Source: BOG-908 sp963751795 | Lineage (GTDB): Bacteria > Pseudomonadota > Alphaproteobacteria > Acetobacterales > Acetobacteraceae | Length of the DNA stretch: 64,000 bases | Direction: 5' to 3' | Assembly: GCA_963751795.1 (NCBI GenBank) | Contig: CAVVVI010000005.1 | Span: forward strand, 101,862-165,861 | Shown: piece by piece, positions 52,656 to 61,937 of the stretch | Position numbering within the stretch: the first letter of the stretch is position 1 | Layout: the number at the start of each line of letters is the position of its first letter | Made by a program: the position numbers and the translations under genes | Notes under the pieces: model-generated | Told to the model about the DNA's origin: nothing | Seen by the model: the letters and a program-made list of their open reading frames with translations, nothing else | Databases searched by the model: none

Positions 52656-53079
52656 TGGCCACCGTCACCCGGCCAGTCAGCCATTCCACGCTGATGCCCA
52701 GCCGGTGCTTGCCGGTGCCCAGCACCACCTGCCCGCCCGTGGCACTGCCGTCGGGCGCAAAGCGGATCAACCGCACGTCGCCGGGCCCGCGCAGGGCCGG
52801 CGCTGCCACGGCAATGGCCAGGTCGCGTGCCAGGCGACGCGGCGGCATCCGATCGACGGCAAAGGCGTGGCCGGCAGGGTCGAACGCCACGGCCACGTCC
52901 TGGTCGGTGGCGATCGCCTGCGCGCGGGCGCCGCGCAGTGCCTGGGCGATGGCGCCGGCCGCCGCGCGTGCCTCCAGCCCGCGGCTGCGCGTGGGCGCGC
53001 GGCCGACGACGATGCCGATGGCAACGCCGAAAATGGCCAGCACCACGAGGATTTCGAGCAGCGTGAAGCCTTTCGCCAT
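52645..53079 (-). CDS. gspH: Type II secretion pseudopilin GspH
   Basis: A 144-residue pseudopilin with the prepilin start MAKGFTLLEILVVLAIFGVAIG. ATG 53079 gives the short leader normal for GspH; an upstream ATG at 53103 is possible. The C-terminal domain has ARAQAIATDQDVAVAFDPAGH and VVLGTGKHRLGISVEW, typical of GspH rather than the major pseudopilin GspG, whose calcium-binding C-terminus is absent. No gspG or gspC/D/E/F/L/M is nearby. Confidence 0.83.
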   Translation of the reverse strand: MAKGFTLLEILVVLAIFGVAIGIVVGRAPTRSRGLEARAAAGAIAQALRGARAQAIATDQDVAVAFDPAGHAFAVDRMPPRRLARDLAIAVAAPALRGPGDVRLIRFAPDGSATGGQVVLGTGKHRLGISVEWLTGRVTVANVE

Positions 53080-53146
53080 GCCGCAAAACAACGCGCGCGG
53101 CATGGCGATGGCAAGTTAAAGCAGCATTAGCTTGCCGCGGCCCCGA

Positions 53147-53578
53147 TCAATACGCCGGCGCGTAGCCATACGGTGCGTAAGCATAGGGGGCGTAGACGGG
53201 CGGGGCGTAATACACCGGCGGGGCGTAGCCGCCGATCACCGGCCCGCCAAAGCCGAAACCAATGCCGACCCCGCCGAAACCGTAGCCGCCATAGCCAAAG
53301 CCGCCGCGATAGCCGTAGCCGCCCCTATAGCCGTAACCGCCGCCGTAGCCGCCGCGGTAACCGCCCTCGTCGTGGTCGCGATAACCCCCACCGTAGCCGC
53401 CGCGATACCCGCCGTAGCCGCCGTGATAACCACCGTGGTAGCCGCCGCCGTAGCCGCCGTGAAACCCGCCGCCATAACCGCCGCGGCCCTGCGCTGCCGC
53501 CGGCGCCCAAGGCGCCAACGCGATGGCCGCGCACGCCGCCGCAGCCTTGAGCCAGTCCGTCCGCTTCATCTCGATCAT
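53147..53578 (-). CDS. Gly/Tyr-rich exported repeat protein
   Basis: A 143-residue protein with ATG 53578 preceded by AAGGAG. A signal peptide (LKAAAACAAIALAPWAPAAAQ) is followed by an almost pure Gly-Tyr-Arg-His low-complexity region of GGY(H/R)GGY units, then a Gly/Phe segment and a Pro/Tyr/Ala tail (YAPPVYAPYAYAPYG). Such proteins occur in many alphaproteobacteria, are probably envelope-associated and may bind metals or nucleic acid; I do not assign a function. It lies upstream of gspH on the same strand but about 70 bp away. Confidence 0.78.
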   Translation of the reverse strand: MIEMKRTDWLKAAAACAAIALAPWAPAAAQGRGGYGGGFHGGYGGGYHGGYHGGYGGYRGGYGGGYRDHDEGGYRGGYGGGYGYRGGYGYRGGFGYGGYGFGGVGIGFGFGGPVIGGYAPPVYYAPPVYAPYAYAPYGYAPAY

Positions 53579-53717
53579 GGCGACACTCCTTGATGCATCT
53601 GATGTGGTCGCTGCCTGTGGCGAGATGATGGCCGCTTCATCACGCTTGCGTGCAGCCGCCGCTTGCCGCGCCGGCCTGCCTGATCCACCTTCCGCCCACA
53701 TCGTCCGGAGCCACACC

Positions 53718-54530
53718 ATGCGGATTTCATTCAGCCTCGCCTGTTCCATCGGCCTGCCGCTGCTGCTCGCCGCCGCCCCGATGCGCCAGGCCGTATGCCA
53801 GCCCGGGCCCGGCCTGGCCGCCGCGATTGCCGCCAGCACGCGCACGCCGCGCCTGGCCGCCCGCGATGCCGCGCGCCACCCCGCCGAGGAGCTCGCCTTC
53901 TTCGGCCTGCGACCGGATGCCAACGTGGTCGAGATATGGCCCGGCAGCGGCTATTGGACCGAGATCCTGGCCCCTTACCTGGCCCCGCACGGCACCTACA
54001 CGGTCGCCCTCCCGGCGGATTCGCCCGACGAGCCGGCCGCCAGCAACTTCCGCGCCCGCTTCGTGGGCAAGCCCGGCTACGGCAAGATGCAGCTCACGAC
54101 ACTGTCGAAAGACAGCCACGACATCGCGCCGCCCGGCTCGGCCGATTTCGTGCTGACCTTCCGCAACGTGCACAATTGGATGGGCGACGGCTACGCCGAT
54201 GCCGCCTTCGCCGCCTTCTTCCGCGCGCTCAAACCCGGCGGCATCCTGGGTGTCGAGGAACATCGCGGCCTGGCCAGCGCACCGCAGGATCCCAAGGCCG
54301 ATAACGGCTACGTCCGCCAGGATTACACGGTGGCGCTGGCGCAGCATGCCGGCTTCGTGCTGGTGGGCAGTTCCGAACTCGCCGCCAATCCGAAAGACAC
54401 CAAGCAGTGGCCCAAGGGCGTTTGGACGCTGCCGCCAACCTTCGCGATGGGCAATGTGGACCATGCGAAATACGCCGCCATCGGCGAGGCGGATAATTTC
54501 ATCCTGAAATTCCGCAAGCCGGCACGCTAG
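53718..54530 (+). CDS. Exported predicted methyltransferase (COG4798-like)
   Basis: A 270-residue protein with an apparent signal peptide (FSLACSIGLPLLLAAAP). The rest is a class I methyltransferase fold: LRPDANVVEIWPGSGYWTEIL is motif I, with FVLTFRNVHNWM and FFRALKPGGILGVEEHRG further on. A C-terminal SSELAANPKDTKQWPKGVW is typical of COG4798 proteins. These enzymes are predicted to lie outside the cytoplasm, where SAM is not available, so catalysis is doubtful. Its function is unknown. Confidence 0.83.
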   Translation: MRISFSLACSIGLPLLLAAAPMRQAVCQPGPGLAAAIAASTRTPRLAARDAARHPAEELAFFGLRPDANVVEIWPGSGYWTEILAPYLAPHGTYTVALPADSPDEPAASNFRARFVGKPGYGKMQLTTLSKDSHDIAPPGSADFVLTFRNVHNWMGDGYADAAFAAFFRALKPGGILGVEEHRGLASAPQDPKADNGYVRQDYTVALAQHAGFVLVGSSELAANPKDTKQWPKGVWTLPPTFAMGNVDHAKYAAIGEADNFILKFRKPAR

Positions 54531-54548
54531 CCACCGGCCGAGCCGCCG

Positions 54549-54974
54549 GTGCCGCGCCTGGCGGTCACCGCGTCGCTGTCGATCGACATGGCCGAGCTGA
54601 GCGAACGTTTCGTGCTAAGCTCGGGCCCGGGCGGGCAGAACGTCAACAAGGTCTCCACCGCAGTCGAGCTGCGCTTCGATGCGCGCGCCTCTCCCTCCTT
54701 GCCCGACGCGCTGAAGGCGCGGCTAATCCGCATCGCCGGGAGCCGGATGACGCAGGACGGCGTCATCGTCATCAACGCGCAACGCTTCCGCTCGCAGCAG
54801 CGCAACCGCGAGGACGCGACCGAGCGGCTATTGGCGATGATCCGCGAAGCCGCCGTGCCGCCGGTGCGCCGGCGCGCCACACGGCCGACACTGGGTTCGA
54901 AAACACGCCGGCTGGAAGCCAAGGGCGAGCGCTCCGGCACCAAGGCGATGCGGCGCAAGCCGGATCATGAGTAA
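54549..54974 (+). CDS. arfB: Alternative ribosome-rescue factor ArfB (peptidyl-tRNA hydrolase)
   Basis: A 141-residue protein starting at GTG 54549. It carries the release-factor catalytic motif in LSSGPGGQNVNKVSTAVELRF and a basic C-terminal tail (RRRATRPTLGSKTRRLEAKG, KAMRRKPDHE) that inserts in the empty mRNA channel. These are the hallmarks of ArfB/YaeJ, which frees ribosomes stalled on truncated mRNA. It follows the methyltransferase gene by 18 bp, so the two may be co-transcribed. Confidence 0.93.
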   Translation: MPRLAVTASLSIDMAELSERFVLSSGPGGQNVNKVSTAVELRFDARASPSLPDALKARLIRIAGSRMTQDGVIVINAQRFRSQQRNREDATERLLAMIREAAVPPVRRRATRPTLGSKTRRLEAKGERSGTKAMRRKPDHE

Positions 54975-55282
54975 CGCGCGTATCGCTTGCTTGATGTTGC
55001 GATACAGACGCGATCCAGCGCACGACTCGCCGCGCTGCCAGCCGTCGACAGTCGGGAGCTAAACGCTCCTGCGTCCGCTTCGTAAGCTGAGCGGCGACGG
55101 CACACCCGGAGCACAGCCCCGGAATCATGCCATCGTTTTCAGACGACATCCTTGTGCCCGCAGAACGCGAGACAACAAGCAGGAGAATTTAAGCGGAACA
55201 AGCCTTTATCTGGCGTGCCGGATGTGCTCGGGGCGGGCCGCGGAAATCGCGGCCTTGAGAGGTAAAGGGAGCCGGCGGGTAA
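54975..55282. other. Intergenic region with no supportable gene; lower-GC remnant
   Basis: About 308 bases between arfB and tRNA-Phe with visibly lower GC and no coherent open frame. Base composition resembles the 40.4-40.8 kb island. I see no inverted terminal repeats, integrase or attachment-site duplication of the tRNA end. Confidence 0.5.
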
Positions 55283-55358
55283 TGGTGCCCAGGAGTGGAA
55301 TCGAACCACCGACACTGCGATTTTCAGTCGCATGCTCTACCAACTGAGCTACCTGGGC
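55283..55358 (-). tRNA. tRNA-Phe (GAA)
   Basis: A 76-nt cloverleaf on the minus strand with acceptor GCCCAGG / CCTGGGC, D arm AGCTCAGTTGGTAGAGC, anticodon loop CTGAAAA (GAA), T arm GGTTCGATTCC and an encoded CCA. Confidence 0.97.
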
Positions 55359-55398
55359 GCCGCGGGAGGCGAGGCTTTAGCCCAGGGTGGGGCGGCGA

Positions 55399-55566
55399 TC
55401 AAGCATCGGGCGTGGCGGGTTCGGCCAGGGCTTCGCCATCCTGACCGGGAACGACGTAGCGTTCGGTAAGCCAGCGGCCGAGGTCGATCTCGGCGCAGCG
55501 TGGCGAGCAGAACGGGCGCGCGGCGGCGGTGGCGGGTTTGCGGCAGATCGGGCAGGCCTGGCTCAA
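55399..55566 (-). CDS. yacG: DNA gyrase inhibitor YacG
   Basis: A 55-residue zinc-finger protein starting at TTG 55566, which overlaps the stop of the RNase-type gene (TTGA). The four zinc ligands are CPIC (residues 5 and 8) and CSPRC (20 and 24), followed by AEIDLGRWLTERY, the standard YacG signature. YacG binds GyrB and inhibits gyrase. It lies at the end of an infA-maf-RNase-yacG block, common in alphaproteobacteria. Confidence 0.88.
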   Translation of the reverse strand: MSQACPICRKPATAAARPFCSPRCAEIDLGRWLTERYVVPGQDGEALAEPATPDA

Positions 55567-56678
55567 GTCGCGTCCTCGAGGACCCAGCCGCCGACAGGGC
55601 GGTTCGGGTCCGAGCGCAGGATCAGGGCATGGGTGGTGGCGTGTGCAAGGGCTTGCAGCGCGGCTGGATCGGCCTGCAGGGCGGCGATGACAGAGGGGGC
55701 GGCGCGGAGTGCCAGGGCTGCGGCGGGGCGCCCGGCGGCGGGGCGCCCGGCGGCGGCGCGCAGCGCGGCCAGGCCGGCGGCGTGCGGGCCGGCGAGCAGT
55801 TCGTGCAGCGGGGCGGAGAGGCGCGGGCGCAGGATTTCCGCCAGGCCCAGCGCGGTGAAGCCGAGCAGGCGCGGCTGGGCGGGGTCGGGCGCCAGGGCGG
55901 CGGCCAGATCGGGGGCGAGGGCCGCGCGCCGGCGGGCTTGGATGCCGGCGAGGTCGATGAGGATGGCGCCGGAGAGGTTGCGCAGGCGGATCTGGCGGGC
56001 GAGCGCCGGCAGGGCGGCGCGGTTGGCGGCGAACTGGCTTGCGTGCTTCTCCTGGCCGCCGGCGGAGGCGCCGGCCATGTCCACGTCGATGGCGGCCAGC
56101 GCGGGCGTGGGGGTGATGGTGGCGCGCAAGCCGCCGGGCAGGTCGGCATGGGGGGTGGCGAGCGCGTCCAGCTCGGCCTCCAGCGCGTCGTCGAAGGCGC
56201 GGGGCACCAGGGCCAGGCCGGGGATGGTGGCGCGCAGGGCGGCGTAGAGCAGCGGACTGTCGATCTGGATGGCCGCACCCGGATAGGCGGCGGCGAGGCG
56301 CGCAAGCGGCGTGGGGCCGGCGGCGATCAGTGCCGGGGCGGTAGCGGGCCTGGTGCCAGGCGGCGGTGTAGCGGCGGCCAGGCGCGGTCCTTTGCCGCCC
56401 TGGGCGGTGCGCACGATGCGTACGGCGAGCAGGTCGCCCTGGGTGCGGCCGGCGGCACCGGCGCTGTCGGGCAGGAAGCCGTCGGCGCCGGTGGCCAGGG
56501 CGGCGAAGGCGCCGGCCATGGCGGGCACGCGGGCGGTGATGCGGGCCCAATGGAGGTCGCCCAGACCATCGGGCGCGCCGGGGCGCCAGATGGCGTAGTC
56601 GATGAGGATGGCGCCGTCCTGGACGGCCAGGCGGATCTCGCCGGGGCTGGCGCTGGCGGCGATCAGCAGGGGGCGCAT
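55563..56678 (-). CDS. Ribonuclease E/G family protein, short form
   Basis: A 371-residue member of the RNase E/G family. ATG 56678 gives RPLLIAASASPGEIRLAV at the N-terminus. The S1-like region (DLHWARITARVPAMAGAF; GADGFLPDSAG) is followed by the DNase-I-like catalytic area with LAAIDVDMAG and IRLRNLSGAILIDLAG, matching the two catalytic Asp sites of E. coli RNase E/G (IDVNTG and GIIIIDF). The zinc-link CPxC is absent and the protein is shorter than RNase G (about 490), so oligomer form and activity may differ. It overlaps yacG. Confidence 0.86.
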   Translation of the reverse strand: MRPLLIAASASPGEIRLAVQDGAILIDYAIWRPGAPDGLGDLHWARITARVPAMAGAFAALATGADGFLPDSAGAAGRTQGDLLAVRIVRTAQGGKGPRLAAATPPPGTRPATAPALIAAGPTPLARLAAAYPGAAIQIDSPLLYAALRATIPGLALVPRAFDDALEAELDALATPHADLPGGLRATITPTPALAAIDVDMAGASAGGQEKHASQFAANRAALPALARQIRLRNLSGAILIDLAGIQARRRAALAPDLAAALAPDPAQPRLLGFTALGLAEILRPRLSAPLHELLAGPHAAGLAALRAAAGRPAAGRPAAALALRAAPSVIAALQADPAALQALAHATTHALILRSDPNRPVGGWVLEDAT

Positions 56679-56718
56679 GCCCGCAGGGTGGCGGCCCGGC
56701 TTGTGGGGTGGCGGGGGC

Positions 56719-57315
56719 TCATGCTGCGTCGAAGCCGGATGTGTTGAAGCCGGGTGCGATGTAACCGCGGCCGCGGAGAAGCTGGGCGGTTTCGTAGAGC
56801 GGCAGGCCGACGACTCCGGAGTAGCTGCCGTGCAGCGCGCGGATGAAGGCGGCCGCCGCACCCTGGATGGCGTAGCCGCCCGCCTTGCCGCGCCATTCGC
56901 CAGTGGCGAGGTAGGCTTCGATCTGCGCCGGCAGCAGGCGGGCGAACAGCACCGTGCTGTCCGATGTGCGGGCCGAGCGTGCGCCCTCGGGGGTGACCAG
57001 CACGATGGCGGTGATGACGTGGTGGCGGCGGCCGGAGAGCAAGGTGAGGCAGGCGCGAGCCTGGGCCTCGTCCTCGGCCTTCGGCAGGATGCGGCGGCCG
57101 ACGGCGACCACGGTGTCGGCGGCGAGCACGTAGCTGCCTGGGCAGGCGGCGGCGTTCGCCTTTTCGGCGGCGAGGCGTTCGGCGTGCGGGCGCGGCAGCT
57201 CGTGGCGGCGGGGCTGCTCGTCGATATCCTGCGGCGCGACTGTGGTGGGCGTGACGCCGATCTGGGCCAGCAAAGCGAGGCGGCGCGGGCTGGCCGAGGC
57301 GAGAATGAGGTTCAC
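56719..57315 (-). CDS. maf: Maf family nucleoside-triphosphate pyrophosphatase
   Basis: A 198-residue nucleotide house-cleaning enzyme that hydrolyses modified or non-canonical NTPs. It starts at GTG 57315 with LILASASPRRLALL, the Maf signature. The catalytic Asp lies in VLAADTVVAVG, and further blocks are RILPKAEDEAQA and WRGKAGGYAIQGAAAAFI. It belongs to the infA-maf-RNase-yacG gene group. Confidence 0.95.
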   Translation of the reverse strand: MNLILASASPRRLALLAQIGVTPTTVAPQDIDEQPRRHELPRPHAERLAAEKANAAACPGSYVLAADTVVAVGRRILPKAEDEAQARACLTLLSGRRHHVITAIVLVTPEGARSARTSDSTVLFARLLPAQIEAYLATGEWRGKAGGYAIQGAAAAFIRALHGSYSGVVGLPLYETAQLLRGRGYIAPGFNTSGFDAA

Positions 57316-57352
57316 GGCCGGCGGCGGCGCACGCGCGCGGTTCTGGCCGGGG

Positions 57353-57574
57353 TTACTTGAAGCGGAACGTAATGCGCCCCTTGGAGAGGTCGTACGGCGT
57401 CATCTCCACGTTCACGCGGTCGCCCGCCAGTACGCGGATGCGGTTCTTGCGCATCTTGCCGCTGACCTGGGCCAGGATGGAGTGTTCGTTGGTATCCAGT
57501 TTGACGCGGAACATCGCGTTGGGCAGCAGTTCGGTGACGATACCGCTGAACTCGATCATGTCTTCTTTGGACAT
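57353..57574 (-). CDS. infA: Translation initiation factor IF-1
   Basis: A 73-residue OB-fold protein. MSKEDMIEFSGIV, LPNAMFRVKLDTNEHSILA, SGKMRKNRIRVLAGD and EMTPYDLSKGRITFRFK are near-universal IF-1 blocks. It binds the A site of the 30S subunit during initiation. It heads the infA-maf-RNase-yacG group; the gap to maf is 37 bases. Confidence 0.97.
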   Translation of the reverse strand: MSKEDMIEFSGIVTELLPNAMFRVKLDTNEHSILAQVSGKMRKNRIRVLAGDRVNVEMTPYDLSKGRITFRFK

Positions 57575-57673
57575 CAGGCCTCTATTGGGATGGACGAAGG
57601 GGGGTTGTGGTGAGCGCGCACCGTCGGGTCAAGCAGGAAAGCCCGGATGCAGGCAGGAGCGTTGCCCTCAAAT

Positions 57674-57730
57674 TGGGGGTTTGGGGTTTCAAACCCCAAC
57701 GGGGTCCAGGGGCAGCGCCCCTGGCCTTCC
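57674..57730. repeat. Family B double-hairpin repeat, copy 3 (overlaps the hisD 3' end)
   Basis: TTTGGGGTTT / AAACCCCAA and CCAGGGGC / GCCCCTGG hairpins as in copy 1. Read on the minus strand, the repeat supplies the last dozen codons and the stop of hisD. Confidence 0.87.
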
Positions 57731-59014
57731 CTGAAGCCGCAGCGTCAAGCTGAGCGCATGGGCGCCCAGGCCCTCAGCGGTGGCCAGCGCGGCCCCGGCC
57801 GGCGCGATGGCGGCGAAGGCGGCCGGCGAAGCCTCGACCCAGGTGGTGCGCTTGACGAAATCCAGCGTGGAGAGGCCGGACGCGAAGCGGGCGGTGCGGC
57901 CGGTGGGCAGCACGTGGTTGGGGCCGGCGACGTAATCGCCCAGCGCCTCGGGCGTGTGGCGGCCGAGAAAGGCGCTGCCGGCGTGGCGGATACGGGCGAA
58001 CAGGGCGGCCGGTTCGGGCACCATGATCTGCAGGTGTTCGGGGGCCAGGCGGTTGGTGAGTGCTGCGGCCTCCTCCCAATCGGCGGCCAGGATGATGACG
58101 CCGTGGGCGGCCCAGCTGGCGCCGGCGATGGCGGCGCGGGCCAAAGTGGGGATGGCGGCCTGCACCGCGGCGGCGACCGCATCGGCGAACGCGGCATCGG
58201 TGGTGATGAGGATGGATTGGGCGGATTCGTCGTGTTCGGCCTGGGCCAGAAGGTCGATCGCGACATGGCGGGGGTCGTTGGCGGCGTCGGCCAGGATCAG
58301 CACCTCGGAGGGGCCGGCGACGCCGTCGATGCCGACGCGGCCGAACACCTGGCGCTTGGCCTCGGCGACGTAGGCGTTGCCGGGGCCGACGATGCGGTCC
58401 ACCGGGGCGATGCTGGCGGTGCCGAAGGCCAATGCGGCGATGGCCTGGGCGCCGCCGACGCGGAACACTTCGGTGATGCCGGCGCGGCGGGCGGCGGCGA
58501 GCACCAGCGGGTTGAGGATGCCGTCGGGTGTGGGCACGCACATGGCGATGCGCGCCACGCCGGCGACGCGCGCGGGGATGGCGTTCATCAGCACCGAGGA
58601 CGGGTAGGCCGCCTTGCCGCCGGGGACGTAGATGCCGGCGGCGTCGATCGCGCTCCAGCGGACGCCCATGGTGACGCCCGCGTCGTCGTGCATCTGCAGG
58701 TCGATGGGCAGCTGGGCGCGGTGGAACGCCTCGATGCGGGTGGCGGCCAAGTCGAGGGCGGCGTGCAGCTCCGGCGGGGTCTGCGCGCAGGCGGCGTCGA
58801 TCTCGTCCGGGGTCACGCGCAGGGTGGCGGGCGTGAGCGTCTGGCGGTCGAAGCGGGCCGTGTAGTCGATCAGGGCCGCGTCACCTTGGGCGCGCACGGC
58901 GGCGATGATGGCGGCAACGGTGGCGTCCACGTTGGCGGTGGTCTGGCGCGCTTCGTCCAGCAGCGCCTCGAAGGCGGCGGGGAAGGCAGGGTCGGCGGTG
59001 CGGAGGCGCCTCAT
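57689..59014 (-). CDS. hisD: Histidinol dehydrogenase
   Basis: Zinc enzyme of 441 residues catalysing the last two steps of histidine synthesis. Conserved segments are GIYVPGGKAAYPSSVLMNAIPA, FRVGGAQAIAALAFGT, VDRIVGPGNAYVAEAKRQV, GPSEVLILAD, LLAQAEHDESAQ and PEHLQI. Its ATG at 59014 overlaps the hisG stop (ATGA). The final residues (GRPGALPLDPVGV) are not HisD sequence but the translation of a family B repeat. The ancestral stop appears lost and the protein now ends inside the repeat, probably harmlessly because the active-site residues lie earlier. Confidence 0.95.
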   Translation of the reverse strand: MRRLRTADPAFPAAFEALLDEARQTTANVDATVAAIIAAVRAQGDAALIDYTARFDRQTLTPATLRVTPDEIDAACAQTPPELHAALDLAATRIEAFHRAQLPIDLQMHDDAGVTMGVRWSAIDAAGIYVPGGKAAYPSSVLMNAIPARVAGVARIAMCVPTPDGILNPLVLAAARRAGITEVFRVGGAQAIAALAFGTASIAPVDRIVGPGNAYVAEAKRQVFGRVGIDGVAGPSEVLILADAANDPRHVAIDLLAQAEHDESAQSILITTDAAFADAVAAAVQAAIPTLARAAIAGASWAAHGVIILAADWEEAAALTNRLAPEHLQIMVPEPAALFARIRHAGSAFLGRHTPEALGDYVAGPNHVLPTGRTARFASGLSTLDFVKRTTWVEASPAAFAAIAPAGAALATAEGLGAHALSLTLRLQGRPGALPLDPVGV

Positions 59015-59697
59015 GCGACGGCCGCGCGGAAGCGGGCGATCCAGCTGGCGATTTCTTCGGGCCGGGTTTTCAGCGCGGTGCGGTTGACGATCAGGCGGCT
59101 GGTGACGTGGGCGATGATTTCCGTCTCGTGCAGGCCGTTGGCGCGCAGCGTGCTGCCGGTTTGCACCAGGTCCACGATGAGGCGGGAGAGGCCCAGGCCG
59201 GGGGCCAGCTCCATAGCGCCGTTGAGGTGGACGACATCGGCGTGGATGCCGCGGGCGGCGTAGTGGCGCCGCGCGGTGTTGGGGTATTTGGTGGCCACCC
59301 GGATGCTGGACCAGCGGGCCGGGTCGTCCGGCGGGGCGGCGACGGGTGCGGCCACGGAGACGCGGCAGGCGCCGATGCCGAGGTCGAGCGGGGCGTAGAT
59401 CTCCGGGTAGTCGAACTCGCCCAGCACGTCGCCGCCGCAGATGCCGAGGGCGGCGGCGCCGTACGCCACGAAGGTGGCGACATCGAAGGGCCGCACGCGC
59501 ACGACATCGAGCCCCGGGTGGTTGGTGGGGAAGCGCAGGCGGCGGCTGTCCTCGTCGGTGAGGTCGGGCGCGGGCGTGATGCCGGCGCGGGCCAGCAGCG
59601 GGCCGCATTCGGCGAGGATGCGGCCTTTGGGCAGAGCCAGGACGAGGGTTGGGCTGGTTTCGGGGGAGAGGTCGTGCTCGCGGTAGGGGGCGCTCAT
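59011..59697 (-). CDS. hisG: ATP phosphoribosyltransferase, short (HisZ-dependent) form
   Basis: First enzyme of histidine synthesis. The 228-residue protein has LVLALPKGRILAEC at the N-terminus, ALGICGGDVLGEF and the PRPP-binding LIVDLVQTGSTLRANGL near the C-terminus. It lacks the C-terminal regulatory domain of long HisG, so it should be the short form that needs HisZ for activity and feedback. hisZ is not adjacent. Coupled to hisD downstream by a four-base overlap. Confidence 0.94.
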   Translation of the reverse strand: MSAPYREHDLSPETSPTLVLALPKGRILAECGPLLARAGITPAPDLTDEDSRRLRFPTNHPGLDVVRVRPFDVATFVAYGAAALGICGGDVLGEFDYPEIYAPLDLGIGACRVSVAAPVAAPPDDPARWSSIRVATKYPNTARRHYAARGIHADVVHLNGAMELAPGLGLSRLIVDLVQTGSTLRANGLHETEIIAHVTSRLIVNRTALKTRPEEIASWIARFRAAVA

Positions 59698-59772
59698 GGT
59701 GGCGGGGGGTTAGCATGGGCGGGGCGCGGAGTCATGGCTGCGAGGTCGGCGGCGGCATGGGGGCAGGCGGGT

Positions 59773-61026
<1,254 letters not shown>

Positions 61027-61141
61027 GTGTGCGTCCTTCGGTCAGCGAGTGGCGGTGCGCCCTGATCGGGCCGGCGGGGGGTGGTTCTGCGCCATGTCGG
61101 GCCGGGCGGGAAGGCTTGGCGGGCGCGGGTAGCGGGCGCGG

Positions 61142-61696
61142 CTAAAGCCTGGGGAGCGAGACGCCGCGCTGGCGCATGTATTTGCCGCCGCGGTCGGCGT
61201 AGCTGACTTCCGGTGCGCTCTCGCCGCGCAGGAAGAGGAACTGGCAGATGCCTTCGTTGGCGTGGATCTTGGCGGGCAGCGGGGTGGTGTTGCTGATCTC
61301 GATGGTGACCTGGCCTTCCCATTCGGGTTCCAGCGGCGTGACGTTCACGATGATGCCGCAGCGCGCATAGGTGGATTTGCCGAGGCAGATCACCAGGATG
61401 TCGCGCGGGATGCGGAAATACTCGATGGTGTGGGCCAGCGCGAAGCTGTTGGGCGGGATGATGCAGACGGGCGCGGTGCGGGTGACGAAGCTGTCGGCGC
61501 TGAACGCCTTGGGATCCACGATTGCGCTGTCCACATTGGTGAACACGCGGAAATCGGGGGCGACGCGGGCATCGTAGCCGTAGCTGGACAGGCCGTAGCT
61601 GATGACGCCGTCGCGCTTCTGGGCTTCGACGAAGGGTTCGATCATGGCGTGGTCGTTCGCCATGCGGCGGATCCAGTGGTCGGGCATGACGGGCAT
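61142..61696 (-). CDS. dcd: dCTP deaminase
   Basis: A 184-residue enzyme converting dCTP to dUTP in pyrimidine deoxynucleotide synthesis. Signature blocks are GLSSYGYDARVAPDFRVF, IIPPNSFALAHTIEY, the catalytic CLGKSTYARCGIIVNVTPLE and NEGICQFLFL. ATG 61696 or 61687 could be the start; the first is used. It is followed by murA and preceded by a small charged-protein gene. Confidence 0.95.
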   Translation of the reverse strand: MPVMPDHWIRRMANDHAMIEPFVEAQKRDGVISYGLSSYGYDARVAPDFRVFTNVDSAIVDPKAFSADSFVTRTAPVCIIPPNSFALAHTIEYFRIPRDILVICLGKSTYARCGIIVNVTPLEPEWEGQVTIEISNTTPLPAKIHANEGICQFLFLRGESAPEVSYADRGGKYMRQRGVSLPRL

Positions 61697-61737
61697 GGGG
61701 CGCGGGCGACTCCGGTGGCGGTGGGCGGCAGGCTAGC

Positions 61738-61905
61738 CTATTCCGGCGGGTCTGCCTGCTCGGGCGGCGGTTCCTGCTCTGCCGGCGTGGAGTCGGCGGC
61801 GCGGGAGCGGGCCTGGGCTTTGCGGCGGCGAAGGTTTTCGCGCAGGGCTTCGGCCTCGCGCTTGCGGCGGGCGGCGATGGCGGCGGTGGGTTCGGGGTCG
61901 GGCAT
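61738..61905 (-). CDS. Small charged hypothetical protein
   Basis: A 55-residue basic protein too short for most gene finders. The central helix (IAARRKREAEALRENLRRRKAQ) is strongly charged and the C-terminus is Pro/Glu-rich. Short proteins of this kind with ENLRRRKAQARAR-type helices lie near murA in other alphaproteobacteria, as I recall. It lies between the transglutaminase-like gene and dcd on the same strand, with about 30-40 bp gaps. Confidence 0.6.
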   Translation of the reverse strand: MPDPEPTAAIAARRKREAEALRENLRRRKAQARSRAADSTPAEQEPPPEQADPPE

Positions 61906-61937
61906 GGTGCGGCCTGGCGGGGCTTCGGGGTGCGGGC

